A stretch of 64,000 nt of DNA, from contig NC_051439.1 in the NCBI RefSeq assembly GCF_001649575.2, forward strand, positions 11,292,539 to 11,356,538, written 5' to 3'. This stretch comes from Kryptolebias marmoratus. Taxonomy: Eukaryota > Chordata > Actinopteri > Cyprinodontiformes > Rivulidae. Below, one piece after another: positions 15,254 through 29,743 of the stretch (position 1 is the stretch's first letter; each line of letters begins with the position of its first letter). The notes beneath the pieces are model-generated. The model searched no databases, was not told the DNA's origin, and worked only from the letters and a program-made list of their open reading frames with translations. Position numbers and translations under genes: made by a program.

Positions 15254-16735
15254 CTTCCTCCTGGTTCAGCTCGGCCGTTAGCAGCAGTCCGACTGTTGCT
15301 CAGCCTAACGGCCACACAGCTTCCGCTCAAGTCCCGCACGAAAAAACTGTCCGAACACCGGAACCCACGCTAAATCGACAAAAACTGAATAAAGACGAAA
15401 TCCGCGCACCCAGTTCTCATCCCCAAGTGGAGGCTTTTACATCCAATATCATTCCATTCATATGAGCAACGAACGAGCCTGTCGGAAAGGCGCAACGATA
15501 AACTCCGTCCCCGCTGAAACATTTAAATACCAACTTTGGTTCCGTGCAGTAACCCGGAAACTAACGTGGCTGGCGTTGTTGCGATATTGCGATTAAGTTT
15601 TATTTTCCTATTACTAATTCACGTGTTCTCTAACAAACACAACTACAACTTTCATTCTTTTTACTTTAAGCGAAAAAAAGCTTTTAATGACAAAACATTA
15701 CTAATAAATAGCACACATTTTCCATGTTAAATGAGTGTGTTTTACCATTTCCTGTACTGTTTGTCTCTATTAGTCCCAGTTTCTTCATTTATTACCTTGT
15801 GTTTTAGATAAGTGCTTCTTTTATTAGGCTGCATTAGTTTTGGGGACATTGTTTTTGTTTCATTGGATGTTTTGCTTGTTTTGAATATCAAACCGACTTC
15901 TTTCATTCTGTATAGTTGCCTACTGTTACGCTGGAGCACTGGTGAGAAAATGCACAAAGCACCTACTAGAAAAGTTACAAGATACATAAAATATTGAACA
16001 AATGAGACGCAAATGAAACTACAAGGTTCTGGGACTGCTGGTCTGGTAATCCAGACTACAGATTAAGCAGTATATAGAGCATTAAATCTTCTTTTTCTCC
16101 AAAAAGGCTGTAATCTGAGACAATCGAGTGTCAAATTGATTGTTAGATTAAACTCAAAAACGTCTGCACTTAAGCCCGCGTCTTTAGAAACCTGGCAAAA
16201 TAAAAAAGGCAACTGCAATGCTCAGTAGATGCCCTGATTTTCACATTTATTTTTCTACAAAGTGTTACATACATGTCCTCCCACATCTGAAGCCAAACAC
16301 TTTTTTTTTTTTCCTCATATAAACCAAGGTGAAAAATAACCAAACATATTCCTCGAGAACTCTGAAGTCAGGAAACGTTTTTGTCACATTTTCACAGAAG
16401 TGAAAAGGCCTTGCATTATGCTACTGATCCTTCTTAATCTGCAAAGCTAAACATTTATCTGGGAGGGCTGGAGTATATACATTTGTACTTGTGAATTAAC
16501 ATATTGGATAGTATGTGATTGCATTCATAAACAAAAGCTAAAATACTGTCAGACAACTCTGAAGTGTACTGTTGAGGCTTTTTTTATTATAATGCTAATT
16601 TCTACAAAACTTCAATTAACTTAAAAACAAAGAAAACAGCGAAAACATATCAGTTTTGGAAATAAAATAAAAATACTGATACATAGCATGTGAAATAGTC
16701 ATTTCCTATTGTTAAAGTTTAAAAAGGTGCTCAGT
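15254..16735. other. Intergenic: zmpste24 B promoter and rlf 3' region
   Basis: GC-rich DNA just upstream of the zmpste24 B start (to about 15550) is the likely promoter. The AT-rich remainder (about 16240-16735) is the probable rlf 3'UTR on the minus strand. No additional gene is supported. Confidence 0.6.
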
Positions 16736-19700
16736 TTAACTTCCAAGAAGCAGTTTGCTGCTGTTGGTCTCAGATGGGAAGAGGTCAGAAAGGGTGGTGG
16801 TGCACACGGGTCTTCCCAGAACCACCACCGGTCTGAGGTACTGAAGCTGCTTTATTGCCAGGTCCCCACACCCAGCCAGGGCTTTGTCCAGGATGGACTT
16901 CAAGTTTTGGACCGACGTGAAGCCTCCAGTCACGGCGTGGGACTTCACCAGCGGGGAATGAGTGCGTCTGCTGCGAGTGTGAGAGATTCCCAGCTGGTTG
17001 TTCTCCTTCACCGAGCAGCTGCGCCTGAAGGCATCTCGCCGCTTCACGGGTGCGTCCTTGTCTTTCGGGGCCGTCTCTTGTATGAACTTCAAGAAGGAGG
17101 ACTCGAAGCCCATCGGCTTGTAGGCAGCGATGTCGAAAAGGCATGGAGGAGGGCTGTTAGGCTGAGTCTCTTTCACGTTTAAAGGCTGTTCGGGCAGCTC
17201 GTTTTTCCGTTTCAGCGGCTGGCGAACGGGAGGCGGGGGCAAAGAGGCGGACCCGTTCACCACTTTGATGTTATCTTTGTTGCCTGACGCGTTCTGGAAG
17301 CTCTCCTCGGAAATGAAGCGCAGCGAGTACGGAGGTGAAAGGTCGACGGTGACGGGGCGAAGGAGAGGTATGAATTTCTCAAGGTTTGATTTCTGCTCCT
17401 GCTTTGGAGGTCTCTGCAGCGCTGCCGAGGGGTCCTCAGAGGGACCGCCTGCGCTGGCTTCACCGGGAAGCACCTCATGTGCAACAAGGACACCGTTTCT
17501 CTCTGCAGCTGGAAGCTCTTCCTCTTTTGGGGGGACGTTGTTGTGAGGATTGTGATTATTCCCTTCCTGTTCTGGGACTACCTGAGGACCGTGACTGTCC
17601 TCCCTTTTCTCCGAGTCTTTCTGGCGATCGTGACTTTCCTCTCCCTTCTCTGAGACTTTCTGAGAATCGTGATCATCCTCTTCCTTCTCTGAGACTTTCT
17701 GAGAATCGGGACCATCCTCTTTTATCTCTGAGACTTTCTGAGGACTGTGACTGTCCTCTTCTCTCTCTGGGACATTTTGAAAATCGTGAATCGCCTCATC
17801 CCGTGTTTCCGTCTTGATGCAGGGGTGACTCGTGGGTGAAGGCGCCCCCCCAGTGTTCTCAGGCTCTGCTTTGCACTCCGTTTTGAAAACCTGGTCGGGA
17901 GAGGACGCCTCTGTCACGGCCAGCCCGGCCGATTTCCTTTGAATCAGTTCCTCCAGCTGTTCGGCGTTAAAAAACAGCTTATTGTCGTTTTTCACAACGT
18001 CCTCCCGCAGCATGTGGTGCACTCTCACGTAGTGGCGCTGCAAGCTGCGCATGTATACGACAACGGAGTCGCAGTCCTGGACCATGCAGGGGTAGGCAAC
18101 GGGCATGCAGCGGTCCTGACACATCTGTAGCGCCTCCTCGTGAGATCTAAAAACAAAACGATTTTGGGATGTGTTTTCTAAGGGTGATTCGACTTCCTTA
18201 AGATCTTTGTCATCGTTTTCCTCCGACTGGGCCGCTACTTCTTGCTCTCTGGGTTGCTCAGATTTCTGTGCGGTAGGTGAACTAGTTTCTTCTTTCTGGG
18301 GACTCTGTGGCGTCACTATGAGTTTCTTTTGGCATCCAGTAATTGACTTTTTGTGCGTGCTCTGAAGTCGAACCACCAGAGAATCGTAGTACTCGTAGTG
18401 GCTATAAAGTGTATGTTTTTTAAGTGCTTCATCGTGACTGAACACCCTCGAGCAGCCGTCGAACTTGCACTTTATTAGCCCGGGTGGCTGAGAGTGGTAA
18501 TCCCGGGTGTGACGCACGAGGCTGCTCTTAAGGTGGTACGAGGCAGTGCAGTTAGCAAAGTGGCATTTGAACTGGGGCTGAGGTTCGTCCGAGTTGGGGA
18601 GGGGTCTCTTCTTCGCAGGGTCCTTCCTGACTTCTGGACTGTGCTGCACGTCGCAGTCTTTTTCCAACAGCAGCTGCGAGCGATTGTAATGATGGACTAA
18701 CTGCAGGTGGCGCACGAGGCCTCCCTGGGTGGAGAAGGCCGCGTCGCAGTTTTTCGCCACGCAATGAAACGGCTTGCTGAACTTATCGAGTATATAGCAC
18801 AGGTTGCCTTTGGCTACCAGCCGTCTGGTTCTGAGCTTCTGTGTCATCTCATCCTTACTCCGTCCTTTCTGCTCATCGTCCTTTTCCCCGCTCTCCGCTT
18901 CCTCCTCCCCTTCCTCCTCAGACGGAGATTGATTGTCCATGTTTTGGCCATTTTTTGCCTCAGGCAGATGTTCCTGCTTAGGGCTCTCGCTCTTCTTACC
19001 TTTTGGTCCGGGGTTGGTCAGGGGCTGAGACGTTTGCTTGGTTGAAGACGTGGGTTTCTCGCCTCCCTCGCACTGCGTGGACCCACACCTTATTCGGGCT
19101 ATCAAGGTCTCACTTATGTTATGGGTGTTTATGTAGTGGGCCTTCAGCACTCGCTTTTCTCTGTGACTCTTGGGACAAAGCTGGCACTTGTAAGGCTTGA
19201 AAGAGGGTGTCAACCTTTTGGCCTCCTCCATGCTGTAGCCGTGTACGGAGTTATAGTGGCGCTGTAAGCTGTAACTTTGGCCGCTCTTAAAGCCACACCC
19301 TTTGCTCTTACAGATATACGGCCTGGCTGAGGCTAATGATTCAACACTTTCTTCCTCGCTGGTTACTAATTTTTGTTCAGTTTGGACTTTTACCTTTTCC
19401 TCGGACAGCTGCGGCCTCTTCTTCAGCAACACAACGGGAGGCTTTGCCATGATGGCTTGATGGAGAGACATCTGCGACGACTTCAAGTCGGGCGTGGACT
19501 GAGGGGGCTCGACTGGCGAACTGTGGGAAGATGAGGCGTTCAGGCTGAGCTTACTCAGCCCGAGAACAAGTTCTTTCAGGGCATCGCATTTTGTGTTAAG
19601 GCTCAAAATGTTCATTTCTTTGCCCTTTGAAGGAGCGGACACCTTTTTGTCTTTGCCAGGCTCCGCAGGCGGAACTGAAGTCGAGGTCTCGTTCGTTCCC

Positions 19701-22700
19701 TTCTCCTCCCCCCCCGGCTCAGTTTCAGTCTTTATCTCTTTCGACACGAAGTCCTGCTCCTTGTCGTGTTTGTGTTCCCTGTTCTCCAGTTTAAGGTGAT
19801 CGGGGTGAGCGCACTTCAGATGTCTCTGCACGTCTCTGGCTCTGGAAAAAGTCATCCCGCACTTCTCGAACCCACACGTGAACTTGCTTCCATCGAAGCA
19901 CATAGCCACCAGCGTTATTGTCGCCTTGGGCTCCTTGACGTCGGAGTCCTGCGGAGAGGCGGCGCAACTCCCCGACTGGGCGCTCAAGACATCTCCATTT
20001 ACGACGCCTCTCGACTCGACCGCCTTATTAGGGCGCGCCGGCACCTCGCGAACGGGCTTAAACAGTTTCCGCTTCGCCTTCCTCTGAGCCTCGAAGTCAT
20101 CTTCTTTGAAAGTTATCTTGTGCGTGGATAAATGCTTTATGAAGTCCTTTTTGGATAAGTAGAACTTTTTACATTCTTTGCCGCAGCAGGTGAACGCCGC
20201 GTCTCTGAAATGCTGCGCTTCGTGGTGATAGATCTGGCCCAGGTCCGAGTACGTGACGTAGCAGCCGTTGAGCTCACACTGGTAGTTCAGCTGATAGCCG
20301 TGGGTCTGCTTGTGAGTGACGAGCTCGTTAGACGTCTTGAACTGTGCGCCGCAACCTATAACCGCGCATATGTAAGGCCGCTCGCCGTAGTGGACCTTTC
20401 TGTGTTTGCGGTGATGGTAGGCCGAGACGAAATGCCGCCTGCAAAACACGCACTTCTCTCGCTTGTCTCTCATCTGGTGAAAATATTTCACGTTGTCATC
20501 ACCTATGTGCTCTGATTTCAGGTGGACGTACAGGTACTTGGAATGTTTAAAAATCCGATTGCAGTTAGTCCCTGGGCACGGGTACTCCTCGCGGTTCTGC
20601 AGCTTGAAGTGTCTGTCCATGTACTCGAACGTCACGTGCTCGTCGTCGTCTGCGTGCCTCTCTTTCAGGGTTCTGGTTTGCTGCACGATGTGGTGCAGCA
20701 CCTCGGGGTCGTGCGTGGATTTGTAGTACAGCATCAGGGAGGGGTCGACGGGGATCTCGCCGGGCTCGATGTCGTCGTCCTCGTCCGTCGGTTTTGGCAC
20801 GTTCTTGTTTGTTGTCACGTTGTGCGAAAGGCGAATTCCATTCCGGATGTGCTTCCTCATGTGAGGAACGAGGTCCTCCCTGCTCTTGAACTTCTCCAAG
20901 CAAACGGGGCAGGGGTGAATGTTCTCCTTGATGTGTCTTTTGGAGTGGTGAATGATTTGTATGTCAGTGATTGACCTTTTGCAAATCTGGCACCAGAACT
21001 TTGGCCTTTTGATCGCACGCCCATCCTTGACTTCTTTGTGGTTGGTGAGTGGTTTGCTATCTTGACGATTGTCGCTGTCAAGTCCTCCATTTATCCTGTT
21101 TTGATGCCCAGACTCTACTTTAATTGTAACTCCCTGCAGTTCATGTTGTGTAGCCTTCTCCTGTTTGTCTACCACTGCCTCCTCTTCCTCGTCTTCCTCT
21201 GACTCGGGTTTCAAGCCGAGGAGGGATGTGCAGTGGTACTTAAGAGTTTTCCAGTCCCAGAACTCGGGGTCAAAAGGCCAGTAGGCTTTCAGTGCTAGTA
21301 ACAACTCGCAGCGCAGCGAGTTGGGAATGACCTCGCTCTCCTGCTCATTCTTTTGGTCCGGGCGCAGGTAGAGCTCCTCGAGACAGGCGAAGGCGTCCTG
21401 GCTGGGGCCGAGGAGGAACTCCGTGAGCTGACAGGCGCGCAACACCTCGAGGTCGTTTGGAAGAAGGCAGGACACCGTTTTGCATACGGACGTTCGCGTC
21501 TCTGAGTCTTCTTGCTTTGGAAGTTGGAGGGCTTTGACACAAAGCTCGACCGAGGAAGGTACTGCCAGGTTCTCCGCCTAGAACGAGAACAATATATTAT
21601 CACAGAGTGATGCAAAAACAATTACACCTTTTTCATGTCGTCTTAAGCACTTTTATGAACCTGTGTGAGCTGGACTGCTAACCTAATGACACCAAATGTG
21701 CCTGCACATGTATATTATCTTCACTTTAATATGAAACGTTGGCATTGATGTTGTTTAGACTCACCTCTGACTGAATCACACGGACCAGGTAAAGTAAATG
21801 CTGGACAGTTTTGGCAATGGCTCCAAGCTGAAGGCATCGCTCCAGAAGAGACATCAATGAGGGGTCGAGTTTCTTTTGAAGCTTACTCCACAGCAACACC
21901 AACTCCCTGTTGGGTAATAAAAGACGGAACAAGATTTACACATTAATACTGTAAACTCGAGAACAAAACGGCACATAAATAAAACCAGAGAGCTTTAATT
22001 TAGACATCTGGTCAAGGTGATGCCGTTTTAAATCCATCGTGTTTTCATAGCAGAGCGTCTCAGCAACTGTCCCTATAGCTTATTTTTAAACAATTACTGT
22101 ATTTTCTGGACTATAAGGTGTACTTAAAACCTTCAATTTTCTCAATAAACGACAAGGCGCCTTATAATCTGGAGCACCTTATAGATGTAAGAAGTCGTGA
22201 TATTTTAGTACGACTTTGGTAAACTACAAAGCCGCGCCGCTTGCAGCATTAAGGCTCAGTTATAGATGCGTTTTGTAGCAGCGTGCAGACCTGAGCAAGC
22301 AGTGGAGGCGTTTAGACTTGACGCTTATGTCGGTGCAGTGTTCTCCGAAAAGACAGGAAGCCGTTTTGTTTCGCTTAATGCGCCTTATATATGACAAAAG
22401 CTCGAAAATGGACCATGCCTTATAATCCAGTGCGCCCTATAGTTTGGAAAACACGGTATAAAGTGCAAACTAGGGTCACGGGTGAGATCGGCTTCACTGT
22501 CAGAGCACGTACATCCCACCCCCTCCATGTTGACACACCGGGTGAAAACAAACAAACGTAAAGGTTGGCAGAATGAGGAGCGGCACACGTATCTGTACCC
22601 GAAGCCTCAGTTTTATTTGAGAGGTTTTCAGCTGCAGGACGATAATTCACTGCAAGTCCCAAAGACATGGATACTGTGGCAAAATCACACACAGATAATA

Positions 22701-25700
22701 GTCCTGAATCACAAAGCAGGAGCAGAGATTAACGCTCATAAAAACTGATTTCTCTGCTTTGAACCAGTTTGTTGTTGTGCTGCCTCCTCTGGTGCTGAAT
22801 TAGTTCTCCCTGCGTGAGTAAAAGATGAAATAAAGACGTGTTGTGGGAAGCAGGAGTTGCTGCAAATTGGTCTTATGTTTTTAGTCAGAAAAGGAGGGGA
22901 GACACCCAGGTTTTACTCTCCTCTGCGTCTTAATGTGGACTGCATCAGCTGCAGTGATACATGCACCCAACCTCCCCGTGTGCATGTGTTTATAACATCA
23001 TATTGATTTAGCAGCCACTTATGTGATGTAAAGTGTAGAGGAGTATAAAAAGGCTTTCATCCTGAATGAGTTTGCAAAGATTTTTCTGCACTAAAGGATT
23101 CCCACGTCTTTTGGGAGCGATCGGAATGAGTTAGCAGCTCAAAACTCGGCCTGAGTCACTGAAGGGAGAGGAAAAAAAAACCTTCGATCTGTAAATCAAT
23201 ACTCAAGGTAAGTTAGGAACGGGCTCCTGTCTTCACACAATGTGTGATTTGTGTTGTGAATTATACATCCGGAAAATTACTTTTTTAACCAACGCAAAAC
23301 AAACAAACAAAAAAGTGAAACAGTTTTATGGTTTTCTTTCAAGGTGAAGTAGATATGACGCTGTTGCAACTTAACACATCTGAGCTTGGTCGATGTTTTC
23401 GTGCCGACTCAGCGTTTTAAAACTCTTGTTTATGCCAAAGAGGTGACCTATCAAAAGGTCTGCAGAGTTTCAACAGTAGTCATACAAGCTGAGCGGGTCC
23501 CATACGACCAAAAACACCAGGACTGTCACTTGGTTCTACCCTCAAAACAACCAATAAGCTGTACAGCAACTTATGGAAAAGCACCGAGCTGATGGATGGG
23601 AGGTTTCTCACCAGGAACAGTAAAGACTCTGCTGCTGCAGCTGCTGTGTCAGGTACGTTGTGCACAGGATGAAGGCTGTATTCTCCTCGCCCTCCGTCTC
23701 CAGATTGCTTGTGATCTCCAGCACGTCCTTGCAGTCCAGTCTGGATATCTGACAGGATAAAACATGAAGTTCACCGCAGTGAAAACGCAACGAGAAAAAC
23801 AAAACAAAAAGGTTTTCAGGAATTTTTCAACGAAGATGTGTGCGACGGAAGCAAAAATTCTCACAAAAAGACACAAAACGTTGCAGAATAAACAACTAGA
23901 CATGTTTCCAGTTTTATGAATTTTACATGATCACACACAGCTGCTAAAACTGCATAATAAGCCGAGTGTAAAAAGCTTTTTCCAGCATTATTTACTAAAA
24001 AGGCAAAAAAGCTTGTTTGTTGGAAATCCATCTAAAACTCCACTTTTTTTTCTGCAAGCACTTAAAGGGTGAGATAATGAGCTGATTTCAAGTTTTAAGT
24101 GCTTCTGTGCTAAAAAAAAAACATTCCTATTGAAGTAAGAGGATAAAACCATAAAAATATGAGCAAAACTACGGATTACTCATCTTAAACAAGCAGAGGG
24201 TTTTTATACAGAAAGCTTGAAAAACAGCTTAAGATTTCTGAGACGGTACAAACAAACAAAAGGTCAAGTTTTGTTATTTAAAGTTACGTTTTCAGTTGTT
24301 TCTCCATCCATGCACGAGCTACAGTCATACCTCCATTATGGCTTCTTCGTTGGGCAGCAGGTGACACAGCAGGGACACATACGTCTGACGAAACGTCGCT
24401 TGGTTGGGAATGAAGCTGCATTCGGTGCAAGCTTTGGCCAAAACCACCGCCTTGGCCACTTCGCCCATTTTCTCCAGGTGTTTCACCCGCATCTCCATGA
24501 AGCCCTCGCCCTCCAAGCTTATGTACGCGTTCACTGCAAACAGAAGCGAACACAGCCTGAGCGGTGAGCTACACCTGAGCGTTAAATCTGCAGGTCCAAA
24601 CGAAGGGAGAGAGACAGAGGGATTGAATCCTAACCTTCCTCTGGGTTGGTGGGCTGGCCGGTGAGGAGAGAAGTGAGGACCGGGTTGCTCCACGCTCCAC
24701 CCTCTCCTGTGATCTGGAGCAGAGCTTGGAGGTCTGTGCTTCCATATTGGATCAACGTATCGTGTGTAATCTGCAGTGAACACAGAGGGACAATTAACAC
24801 ATTTTTGAATTACTTCCTGATTAAAACTGTACTTCAAGTAAAATCAAGTCCTGTTGTTTGTCAAAAAATGGAGGTGATTTTAAACTACGACTGATAAACA
24901 GCACAAAAGAGGCCATAAGTTCATTTTACAGTTTAATAATTCATCTCCTTCACATAAAACTGGAATCTGAAAAAAAAAAAAGACAACAGCTGCTGTTCTG
25001 CGAGTACTTTTCTTTAAACTGCAAATAAACATAATTTCCCGACTGAAATAATCTAATTTTAGAGTAAAATCTAAGCTACATTTATGTGTCACTGCTACTT
25101 ATCTTGGCACACTGAAAACAGCAAAGACAGAATATTAGTTATATTGTTAGCATATATTTAGACATCGCACTGAAAGTTCCCACGGTTCTTAAATAGATTT
25201 TTTTGGCAAAGCTTGGATATATTTAGTGTGTAAATACTAATATAGTCCAAAACCTCTCTGGCTGGAGTGTAAGATGGGACAGGTTTCATGCTGATTTGCA
25301 GTTTAGAGCCAATAAATGATAAAAACATAACACTGCTGTCTACACTGATTTTAAACACTTCATCACCGACGGCACAAACGCTCTGATTCTCAAACACACG
25401 TTGCACAGATACTTCGTTTTTTACCACAAGGGTGTGAATGTGGGAAAAAGCTGATAACAGGAGATACCACAAGTGCTTCGGCGGGCGTTTATTTGTCCGC
25501 TTGTGGACAGATTTGTAAGGCGGCTTTGTCTCCGTGTCACCGGTGATTCCTTTTCTACCAGGGCTGGTTGGGAATCATCGTCCACGTTAGCCTTAAACCC
25601 ATTCTGCTCCGGCAACAAAAGCACTGGCTCAAGGAGAAGTGGTGCTACAGGAACAATAAGAGTCTGAAGTTCCCCCTTTTCCATCAAATTGATCCAGATG

Positions 25701-28700
25701 CTGACGTTAAGCTGCTGCAAGAGCAGATTAAGAACTATAATGATTACAGATTACAGTCTAATTAATCCTCCTACAACTAATGGCGTCACACCTCTGTATA
25801 AAGTATATAAATGCAGCTTGTATCATTTTTCAGTGGTCATGAATGCCCTTATCAGTGTTAGAACCTTTAAATGTTATCTCAGCATGCTGGGAACCTTTCA
25901 CTGAGGTAAACTGCATTAAAGCACCAGGTGCTACAGCTACATCGGCGCAACGAAACGAAAAGGAACGCTTCCCTGCCGCCGGCGCTCGTACCTGAACGGA
26001 GTGGTGGAACTGAAGCCAGGCCTCGAACGGGATTTCGTTCTCCGGCACCGACAGCAACAGCTCGAAGCAGCTCCTGCGGGAAAGACGAAACAAAGCCGCA
26101 CCTTACCTCACCGAAGCCCACAAAAAAACAAAAGCGTCACGATATCACCACATCACCTGTTTTAGGAGAAACCTACATTTTAACGGCGAAGGAAAGGTTT
26201 CTGCAGCTCTGCAATCTTCTGACAACAAACACATTAAAAGTCCTGGATTGTGGTGAAACATTTTAAAAATACTCCACCCAAAAACTCCTCATATTTGAAC
26301 TGAACTGCTGACAAATGAGATGTGTTCACCTTGTCAGGTGAAACTTTGCAGATGAGATGAAAGCTGCGCTGCAAGGACTGAGCATTTAACATAAAAAAGC
26401 TGAACTTTTTCCAACCTGATGAGTATTTTCAGTATATTTGGGAATATTTGGGTGCAGCGCAAACCCTTTAATGTCTGACAATTCATTATAAAAATCACAT
26501 ATAACAATTAATTACATTCAAGACGTCTGCTGTTATCTTGATTTTCTATTAAAGCAACCCTACAGTTTACTGTGGTAGACCTAAAATGTACTTGTTTTGT
26601 GTTTTTTTGTTGTTAAAGTTCCAGTTTGTAATATTTGGGGTGATCGGTTGCAGAAACACTAAGCAGCGCTTTTTTTTACTTTACGACCAAAGTGTCAAAC
26701 AGATCTCCGGCCACGTTACAGTAACCAAGAGGACGCAAACCAGCCTGCATTTCTGCTACGTTAGGTCATCTCATCGGGCTGCTGGAACGTTATCTCTTTC
26801 AGAGAATTTAAAAGACGCCTGTGAGTAACTCTGATTATCTTAGAGCACCCCCAACCCCACGGATTCATTTCCGCCATACACACACGTCCTTGGCTGGCCT
26901 CAGAGAGACTCGACCCAAAGAAACATCCTTTCAGCTTCAGGAAAAGCGAATGGCGCTTGTTGTCCCTCAGTGTGTTGCAACAAATCTTAAGGATCTTAAT
27001 TTGTTGTATAGCAAGACTGCAGAATTACAAACACAAACCCTACATCGTATATAAAGCAAATAAAATACGGTTTAGACATAAAAACTAAAGACAGCCAATA
27101 GCAGAGCAGAGAAAATGGATAAAAGAAACGGGAGGAATGTGGTAGATAAGAAAAACTGAGTTTGGCAGCATTGATCAGGATCAGCAGCTGGAAACAGGAG
27201 TAAATAGTCACTTGTGCTGTAAAGATGAACATTTAAAGAGAATTTTATAAGAAAAATCTGGAGGGCTTGCCTAAATCAAGACAATAGACGTTTTATAGAC
27301 CAAAAGTGATTAAAAAAAGATGAACTAATCATCTTAAACTCCATATATCACCCAGTGAAAGTGCACAGATGGCTGAGATGAGGTGATCGGGCCAAAGAAA
27401 CGAGCCTGCTTCGACAGTCTTTTAGGATTAAATTCACGTCAATTTTCCTCAGTACTCACAAAGCGAGTCGCTTCAAAACGAGAGCCACTCTGTCGGACTC
27501 CGCCGTCAGGTGGGATCTGGCTGCTGCAAAGCAGTTTATGGACAGGCAGTAGACCTCCAGGAGAGGCAGGCCGTGCTCCATGGAGTTCCTGCTCCCAGCA
27601 TAGTGCATCAGTGCCTACACACATCACACACACACACACGAAAGAAGAAAAAAACAGTCATAAAAAAAAGAACCTGTAAATGTGATCAAAAGAGAAGATC
27701 AGATAGGAAGTCGGCTGTCTGGGTGAAGAAAGGCGTTCCTCCTCGGGGACCTGTCAGCCGACACCTGTTTGATCCCAGCTGACGGCCCTGGAGGCGTCGG
27801 GGGTGTCTACGGTGATCCTGATTGGGCCTGAGGGGACTCCACAGAGCGGCAATATGACAAACATAAATGCACAAGAATAACCCAGCAGAACTTCGCCTAC
27901 AAGAAATGCTGATTCCATCAATACCCCCAAACAACAAATACATTAAATCCTCAATATAATACAAGATTGTTCCCTTATTTGTAGCCTGCAACGGTCAACA
28001 GCAAATATGGTCACCTGCCCTCCAAATGAAAGGAAGCAACACGTGAAGCCGTTCCTCACCTCTGCAGGTGGCAGCACGCTCGTATTAAATCATCAGCGAC
28101 ACGCTGCAGCACAGGGGAGCATCCCGGGAGGCTCGTTTGCCAGACAGCAGACACCTTGTTGATTGGTGCCCGCGTCCGCAGCGGCACTGCATTAATTCCC
28201 CTCTGCCTAAATATATAACGCCCTCCCAACAGGGAGCCGAGAATAAAGTCCTGACCCCCAGAGGCCCACGTCAGCGCACTAATTACTACAGGACTACTTC
28301 CGACCGGAGCCGAACGCGTCTCGTAATTATTTGCACGATTAGCAGACGTTGCGAGACGTTTCAGGAGCCCCGAAAGCATTTTCTACCCTCCTCGAACTGA
28401 CCGTGAAGCGATTTCCTGGTAAAGAGAAAAAAGCGTTGCTATTCACTCAGCTGCAGCTCAAAGAGTTGACCTAAAACTGAGGGAAGAAATGAGAAAAGAA
28501 AACGGCGAGATCAAGTTAAAAAGCTCCAGTATTAATGGCAAGTTCCCCAATTTACCACTCTGTCGCCTCCCGGATCCGATTGAAATGTGCAGCCTCACTT
28601 TTAATCGTTGTCATTTTTAGCATATTAGTGGCTTCATCTTTAAAAGCACAAGGCTTGGGTTAGAAAGAGAAAGTGGCTCTTACTTTTGACAGGCCGATAC

Positions 28701-29743
28701 ATCAAATCACAGATAAGATAAGATGACAAATAAAGCAGATCAAAGGTAAAAGTGCAAGGCATTTACTTTCATATTTGCTCATTTCAATGTAAATCTCTAA
28801 ATGCAGTGAAACTCTTACCCCCCTGTAGGAGTTTCACTTTTCATTTAATTTATTCATTGACATGTTTATGGTGTTTAAGTGCTCCTTTGGCAAATGCTTG
28901 TCTGTTTTATGTTTTGGGTTTTTTTTTTTTTTTGTATTGTAAAAGCTGCAATCTTTATTATTTAAATAATCTCTATTAATGACAGGGGGTGGGGAAAAAA
29001 AGGAATTCAACACAACAAGGGATTGGGTCCTGACACTCCCCCACAGCAGCAGATAGTGCTGGTGCAATAATGTAAAGCAGCTTTTTTTTTTTTTTCTTTT
29101 CTTTTTTAGGTAAACTAAAATGCAAACTCAAATACATTTGGATAAACACAGCAGATCTGCCCCGCCCCATAAAAGCAGAAATGCATGATGTGCAAATCGT
29201 AACGATGTCTTCTTCTGCATGCATCTCGTAGTTTGGGTTTTTAAATTATTATTATTATTATGATGATGATCTAATTGCAAACGAGTTGTCACTGAAAGCA
29301 AAACCACCTTCGCGTCATCCGCATATGAACGTACAATAAATCACTTATCTACATGGTGACAGGGAGTTGTTGCTGTGAAATTAAAGGCACTGGTCAGTTC
29401 GATTAACAATGCACATTGTGCAATTGCTTCACAAATTAAACTGCTGCCATTTATCCGGCAGCCGTCGCAGATCATTTCTTTCTGGCTGCGAGAGAGAAAA
29501 AAACAGTCCGGCTGAGCTAACAGAAAAGCTAATTACAGTAGCTTCCATATCGCATGATAACGCTACCTGGCAGAAGTTGTCACAGTACTCCGTGGAAGAC
29601 GCTACGGATATCTCCTGCTGCCTGAGGACGTCTTCGAAGGCTCTCAGCGTGGCCAGCAGGGTCTCCACTGCCATTACGCTGTCCTCGGCCGTGTCCAGGG
29701 CCCAGTCGCTCCATTCCTGCCCCGCTTCGACGCTCTCCGCCAT
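16736..29743 (-). CDS. rlf: Zinc finger protein Rlf (rearranged L-myc fusion), 8 exons
   Basis: Large nuclear multi-C2H2 transcription factor; in the mouse it is linked to epigenetic silencing and DNA methylation at regulatory elements. Exons are 29743-29567, 27614-27460, 26073-25992, 24770-24635, 24533-24331, 23748-23612, 21906-21765 and 21577-16736: 5874 nt, 1957 aa (human 1914, also 8 exons). The N-terminal half is a helical region with blocks conserved in human (LLSVPENEIPFEAWL, NTAFILCTTYLTQQLQ, PNSLRCELLLALKAYWPFDP). The giant last exon carries more than a dozen C2H2 fingers, many with long CxxxxC spacings, acidic linkers and the signature C-terminal block YKPMGFESSFLKFIQE followed by LKQLxYLRPVVVL-type sequence. 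An acidic tandem peptide repeat lies near 17530-17790. The gene neighbours zmpste24, as in mammals. Confidence 0.96.
17530..17790 (-). repeat. In-frame tandem repeat of about 13-14 residues in rlf
   Basis: About six imperfect units of 39-42 bp encode an acidic motif of the type SQKVSEKEEDxHD. The units vary (HSPQKVS, PDSQKVS, HDSQKVS, HDRQKDS, HGPQVVP) but stay in frame. The stretch lies in the disordered linker between the last zinc fingers and the conserved C-terminal block. Human RLF as I know it has no such array. Confidence 0.85.
22098..22460. mobile_element. Non-autonomous DNA transposon (MITE) in an rlf intron
   Basis: The left end reads actgtattttctggactataagg and the right end, inverted, reads accgtgttttccaaactatagg. 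These are imperfect terminal inverted repeats of about 25 bp flanking about 310 bp that includes 'gcgccttataatctgg' and 'ttagtacgactttggtaa' blocks. This is a widespread vertebrate/teleost element by appearance; it has no coding capacity. Confidence 0.75.

Noticed and set aside
16709..21090. Many 60-150-codon plus-strand and off-frame ORFs across the rlf last exon
   Set aside because: They are antisense or frame-shifted shadows of the long GC-rich rlf exon and show only mirrored zinc-finger codon patterns.
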